Positions 6,354 to 8,862 of a stretch of DNA of 8,862 bases are shown here, piece by piece. The position numbers were made by a program, and so were the translations under genes. The notes under the pieces are model-generated. The model saw only the letters and a list, made by a program, of their open reading frames with translations. It was not told the origin of the DNA and ran no database searches. Where the stretch lies: NCBI GenBank assembly GCA_900542965.1, contig UQPY01000076.1, forward strand, positions 1 through 8,862, given 5' to 3'. The DNA comes from an uncultured Collinsella sp. (GTDB lineage: Bacteria; Actinomycetota; Coriobacteriia; Coriobacteriales; Coriobacteriaceae). Numbering within the stretch: the stretch's first letter is position 1; the number at the start of each line of letters is the position of its first letter.

Positions 6354-6911
6354 GTGACTATGACGTGCTCTTTGGTGGTTAACAGCAAGAGCGGTAATAC
6401 CAGGATGGTTTCGGGTGCGATCAAGCGCACGCTGCAGGCTGCAGGTGTTGAGTTTGTCCATGCCGCGGCGTTGAGCGACGATGCGGATGCAGATCAGGTT
6501 TCGCTCGAGGCGCAGGGCGCCTGCGCGGCCGACACGGTGCTTGTCGGTTTTTGGTGCGACAAGGGCGCGTGCACGCCTTCGGTCGCGACGTTGCTCTCCA
6601 CCTTGCACGGCAAGCGTGTCTTTCTGTTTGGCACCTGCGGCTTCGGGGCCGACCAGAGCTATTATCAGCAGATTATCGACCGCGTAACTTCCAATTTGGC
6701 TGGGGATGCCGAGCTTGTAGGCTGGGCAATGTGCCAGGGCAAGATGGGTCCCGCGGTCAAGCAGCGCTACGAGGCCATGCTCGAGCAAGATCCCGAAAAC
6801 GCCCGATTTAAGATGCTACTCGACAACTGGGTTGCCGCAAAGGATCACCCCACCAAGGAGGATCTGGATAACATGGCTGCAGCCGCCAAGAAGGCCGTGC
6901 TGGGAGAGTAG
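6354..6911 (+). CDS. Flavodoxin-family protein
   Basis: This 185-residue cytoplasmic protein is predicted to bind FMN and carry electrons, or to act as a small flavin reductase. The N-terminal strand plus phosphate-binding loop is visible as SLVVNSKSGNT (residues 6-16), the SxTGNT-like flavodoxin signature. VGFWCDKG (64-71) and VFLFGTCGFG (89-98) occupy the places of the strands and isoalloxazine-contacting loops. The C-terminal half, with MCQGKM and the late HPTKEDL, resembles the Flavodoxin_3 type rather than classical electron-transfer flavodoxin; this family assignment is by eye. Several cysteines (C5, C57, C68, C73, C95) are notable. The GTG start at 6354 has GAGG four bases before it; ATG 6360 (two codons later) is equally possible. 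It has its own promoter and terminator, so it seems monocistronic. Its redox partner is unknown. Confidence 0.8.
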   Translation: MTMTCSLVVNSKSGNTRMVSGAIKRTLQAAGVEFVHAAALSDDADADQVSLEAQGACAADTVLVGFWCDKGACTPSVATLLSTLHGKRVFLFGTCGFGADQSYYQQIIDRVTSNLAGDAELVGWAMCQGKMGPAVKQRYEAMLEQDPENARFKMLLDNWVAAKDHPTKEDLDNMAAAAKKAVLGE

Positions 6912-6954
6912 CTTCGCCGTTCGCGGTCCTTCGTGCAAAACAATACAAATGGTG

Positions 6955-6982
6955 AAAGCCTCGAAATCCTCGAGGCTTTTTT
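6955..6982 (+). terminator. Intrinsic terminator of the flavodoxin gene
   Basis: AAAGCCTCGA (6955-6964) pairs perfectly with TCGAGGCTTT (6970-6979) around a 5-nt loop. The T-run covers 6977-6982. It lies 44 bases after the stop codon. Confidence 0.9.
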
Positions 6983-7003
6983 CTTGACACTCGTGGGCGC
7001 AAC

Positions 7004-7090
7004 GATGGCAAGCGTCTGGGACGATATTTTCCATCACCCCGATGACGAGGCCGTTCTGGACAACACGCTCGCATATGTTCGCTGGATGTA
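7004..7090 (+). pseudogene. Short coding-like stub abutting the repeat array
   Basis: From ATG 7004 the sequence reads about 29 residues, beginning MASVWDDIFHHPDDEAVLDN and continuing to VRWMY, with codon choice like the core genes. It then runs into the repeat array at 7098, where the frame continues meaninglessly to TAG 7167-7169. There is no good ribosome binding site before the ATG. I do not recognise the sequence. It may be the 5' remnant of a gene interrupted by the array, or a chance open frame between the terminator and the array. A frame upstream to 6933 exists but overlaps the terminator and is unlikely. Confidence 0.3.
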
Positions 7091-7097
7091 TTCAGAG

Positions 7098-7292
7098 TGG
7101 GACGGGCTTTCCGGATGGGCGGGGTTTCGGAAAGTGCGTCCCGGAATTTGCCTTTGGAATGGGACGTAGTTTCCCGTTGAGGTGCTTTGCGGAAAGTGCA
7201 TCCCACTCTGGGCGGTCGAAGTGGGACACACTTTCCCAAAGGCGCTCCAACGGGAAATTGCGTCCCATTATTCGGTCAAGAAACGGGATGCA
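7098..7292. repeat. Array of alternating inverted 15-bp repeats, left part
   Basis: Six complete copies and the first nine bases of a seventh lie here. Starts are 7098(-), 7129(+), 7160(-), 7191(+), 7222(-), 7253(+) and 7284(-, interrupted), each exactly 31 bp from the last. The plus-sense consensus is about GGAAAGTGCGTCCCA; copies differ at one to four positions. The 16-bp spacers fall into two loose classes: those inside a (-,+) pair tend to share runs like CAAAGG..CCAAC or its complement, while those inside a (+,-) pair share GG.C.AG. Neighbouring copies can pair into 15-bp stems with 16-nt loops in mutually exclusive registers. No CRISPR-like direct repeat structure is present, and 31 and 62 bp are not multiples of three, so this is not a coding repeat. 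Confidence 0.85.
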
Positions 7293-7293
7293 T

Positions 7294-7318
7294 GGGACCT
7301 CGGACAAAATCTCGGACC
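7294..7318. repeat. Left terminal inverted repeat of the IS
   Basis: Twelve perfect bases (7294-7305), seven unmatched, then six perfect (7313-7318), compared with the right end at 8783-8807. It lies 26-50 bases before the transposase start. Confidence 0.8.
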
Positions 7319-7330
7319 CAATCTGGGTCC

Positions 7331-7336
7331 AGGAGG
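7331..7336 (+). promoter_or_regulatory. Ribosome binding site of the transposase
   Basis: A perfect AGGAGG lies seven bases before ATG 7344. It decides the start against an in-frame ATG at 7182, which lies outside the IS within the repeat array. Confidence 0.85.
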
Positions 7337-7343
7337 GAGTCCG

Positions 7344-8771
7344 ATGTATACGAAAGAGGAGCGCGAGGGGATTCTCTGGGAGTTCCACCGGAGCGGCCTG
7401 TCCGCCCCCGCCGCCTGCAGGAGCCTGCCGCTTTTCCCGAACAAGGACAACCTGTATGCTTGGCTCAAGCTGGAGGAGGCGGGCGAGCTGACCGCCCGTG
7501 AGATGCCCGACCGGGCGGAGCGCATGCACTGCTCGCACGGCGAGGGCAGCCCCGCATTCGCCGCGAGGCGACCGGGCACCGAGCCCGCCTCCCCGCGGAA
7601 GCGTCGAGCCGAAGGGGGCGCGGGCAAGATGGAGAGGACCGGGCGCGGAGGGGCCGGCGGCGAGCCGCCCGAGCAGACCGACTGGCGGGACTGGGGCCTG
7701 GAGGGGCTTCCCGACGACCCCGCCGAGCGCGCCCGCGAGGCCGAGGTCAGGCTCACCGAGGCCCTGGCGGTGTTGGACGTCCTAAAAGCACCAGGCCCTG
7801 GCTCTTTGACGAACGAGGAGAAGCACAGGGCGGGAGAGGCGGCGAGGAGGCTCTCGCCGGCGGTGAGGCTCGCGGACGTGACCAGGACCCTGTCGATCCC
7901 GAAGAGCACCTATCTTGACCAGGCGCCCAGGATCTCGAGGCCCGACCCCAAGGCCGCGCTCAGGGAGCGCGTGCGCGCGTCGTTCGAGGCGAGCGGCGGC
8001 GTCTACGGGCCTGAGCCCGTGACCGCCGACCTCAGGAGGGGACCCGGCGAGCCCGTCTCGTGGCGCGAGCTCGCGCCCGGGGACGCCGAGAGCCCCGTCG
8101 TCGCGTCCGAGAAGGTCGTGCGCCGGATCATGCGCGAGGAGGGCCTGGTCGCCCGCAAGGCGGCGCAGATGCGCCGGAGGGCGAGGTACCGCAGCTACCG
8201 GGGCGAGCTCGCGGAGCGCCCGGCCAACGTCCCACTGCGCGCGGACGGGACGCACGACTTCCGCGCGCCCGCGCCCGGCCTGCTCGTGGTCACCGACGTC
8301 ACGGAGTTCAGGCTCGACGGGTACAGGGCGTACCTGTCGCCCGCGATCGACTGCTTCGACGGGTGGCCGATCTGCTGGAGGGTCTCGGTCCACGCCGACT
8401 CCGACCTGATGGTCGGCATGCTCAGGGACCTGGTGGGGATAGTCGGGCCGACCGAGGACCGGCCGCTCACGGTGCACACCGACGGCGGCGCCGTCTACAT
8501 GGGGCGCGAGTGGCGCGAGGCGTGCGGCCCCGGGGTGGTGCGCTCGATGTCGAGGAGGGCCCGGAGCCCCGACAACGCGCGCGCCGAGGGGTTCTTCGGC
8601 ACGCTCAAGTGCGACTTCTTCGAGGGCAGGGACTGGACCGGCGTGCCGTTCGACGAGTTCTCCCGCCTGCTCGGCGAATATATCGAGTGGTACAGGGACG
8701 GCAAGCTCAAGAAGGACCTAGGATGGAAGACCATTAGGGAGTATCGCGAGGAGAGGGGCCATGCGGCATAG
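7344..8771 (+). CDS. IS3-family transposase, OrfA and OrfB fused in one frame
   Basis: This 475-residue DDE transposase cuts and joins the ends of its own IS. The N-terminal part (about 1-55, MYTKEEREGILWEFHRSG...) resembles the helix-turn-helix OrfA region. Residues 56-145 are low-complexity and charged. A junction VLKAPGPGSLT (146-156) leads into the OrfB-like part, with SIPKSTYL before an HTH_21-like stretch and then the integrase core. The catalytic triad is D318 (VVTDVTEF), D380 (VHTDGG) and E415 (NARAEGFFGTLK). I count 34 residues between the second D and E, against 35 in typical family members. Most IS3 elements need a programmed -1 frameshift to join OrfA and OrfB; here one frame covers both. 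Arginine is often AGG/CGG, unlike the CGC-rich core genes, which supports foreign origin. Confidence 0.92.
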   Translation: MYTKEEREGILWEFHRSGLSAPAACRSLPLFPNKDNLYAWLKLEEAGELTAREMPDRAERMHCSHGEGSPAFAARRPGTEPASPRKRRAEGGAGKMERTGRGGAGGEPPEQTDWRDWGLEGLPDDPAERAREAEVRLTEALAVLDVLKAPGPGSLTNEEKHRAGEAARRLSPAVRLADVTRTLSIPKSTYLDQAPRISRPDPKAALRERVRASFEASGGVYGPEPVTADLRRGPGEPVSWRELAPGDAESPVVASEKVVRRIMREEGLVARKAAQMRRRARYRSYRGELAERPANVPLRADGTHDFRAPAPGLLVVTDVTEFRLDGYRAYLSPAIDCFDGWPICWRVSVHADSDLMVGMLRDLVGIVGPTEDRPLTVHTDGGAVYMGREWREACGPGVVRSMSRRARSPDNARAEGFFGTLKCDFFEGRDWTGVPFDEFSRLLGEYIEWYRDGKLKKDLGWKTIREYREERGHAA

Positions 8772-8782
8772 CGCCGGGACAT

Positions 8783-8807
8783 GGTCCGGAAAAACGTCCG
8801 AGGTCCC
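8783..8807. repeat. Right terminal inverted repeat of the IS
   Basis: This is the complement of the left end in two blocks, 8796-8807 (12 of 12) and 8783-8788 (6 of 6), separated by seven unmatched bases including five As. It starts 12 bases after the transposase stop. Confidence 0.8.
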
Positions 8808-8809
8808 CA

Positions 8810-8846
8810 CTTTCCCAATCGGGTCCCAAGCGGAAACTGCATCCCA
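8810..8846. repeat. Array of alternating inverted repeats, right part
   Basis: The last six bases of the interrupted seventh repeat (8810-8815) are followed by a 16-bp spacer and a complete eighth copy in plus orientation (8832-8846, GGAAACTGCATCCCA). Skipping the IS, the eighth copy begins exactly 31 bp after the seventh. The next copy would start at the first base beyond the window, so the array may continue. Confidence 0.8.
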
Positions 8847-8862
8847 TTCCAGACAAGAATTC

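Larger units (their letters stand above)
7293..8809 (+). mobile_element. IS3-family insertion sequence inside the repeat array
   Basis: The element carries a full-length DDE transposase and bipartite terminal inverted repeats. GGGACCTCGGAC (7294-7305) matches the complement of 8796-8807. A second block CGGACC (7313-7318) matches the complement of 8783-8788 after seven unmatched bases on each side. Counting the flanking T7293 and C8808-A8809 gives the 5'-TG...CA-3' ends usual for the family. Removing exactly 7293-8809 rebuilds the seventh array repeat (CGGGATGCA + CTTTCC). No 3-5 bp target duplication is clear; at most a 2-bp CA (7291-7292 and 8808-8809) is repeated, so the boundaries are uncertain by about two bases. 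Length is about 1.5 kb, normal for IS3. It looks intact. Confidence 0.85.

Noticed and set aside
6984..6989. Consensus TTGACA as a promoter -35 box
   Set aside because: No acceptable -10 box is found 16-18 bp downstream, and it directly follows the T-run of the terminator.
7098..7292. CRISPR array
   Set aside because: The repeats are 15 bp and alternate in orientation, the spacers resemble one another in two classes, and no cas gene is present. CRISPR repeats are longer and direct.
7182..7343. Upstream extension of the transposase frame to ATG 7182
   Set aside because: This part lies in the repeat array outside the IS ends, and ATG 7344 has a perfect AGGAGG.
8857..8862. Window ends exactly on GAATTC
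   Set aside because: It could mark a clone or contig boundary, but a six-base site at the end can be chance and nothing else supports it.

Overview
The window is GC-rich bacterial DNA. It most resembles a high-GC Gram-positive gut organism of the Coriobacteriia, probably Collinsella or a close relative. This is an inference from four things: strong CGC/CTG/GCC codon bias in the core genes, a LAXTG-type wall anchor, a small SRP RNA, and the style of the intergenic repeats. No rRNA or other taxonomic marker is present.

Layout, left to right. (1) 1-411 is the C-terminal end of a glycerate kinase cut by the window edge. (2) 412-1307 has no protein gene that I can support. It holds four separate long inverted repeats (422-500, 564-689, 722-810, 982-1088), the SRP RNA gene ffs (851-974) with a good promoter, and a 17-bp perfect-stem terminator (1222-1264). 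(3) On the minus strand, 2306-1308 encodes a secreted alanine-rich coiled-coil protein with a LANTG sortase-type anchor. (4) Divergent from it, 2522-4372 and 4373-6232 form a tight two-gene operon (TAA directly followed by ATG) for a heterodimeric ABC exporter. Its two nucleotide sites are asymmetric: one is degenerate and one is canonical. (5) 6354-6911 is a flavodoxin-family protein with its own promoter and a clean terminator at 6955-6982. (6) From about 7004 to the right edge comes accessory DNA: a short coding-like stub, then an array of 15-bp repeats, then an IS3-family insertion sequence (about 7293-8809) sitting inside that array.

The most notable observation is the array. Eight 15-bp motifs (consensus near GGAAAGTGCGTCCCA) occur in strictly alternating orientation at an exact 31-bp period. 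The seventh copy is split by the insertion sequence. Removing bases 7293-8809 rebuilds that repeat and restores the 31-bp phase to the base, and the eighth copy follows on schedule. The arrangement looks like the BIME/REP arrays of enterobacteria with a REP-targeting IS3-family element, but the repeat is one I do not recognise.

The core genes do not form one pathway. The exporter pair works as one membrane complex, ffs serves membrane-protein targeting in general, and the flavodoxin and the surface protein appear to be independent transcription units.
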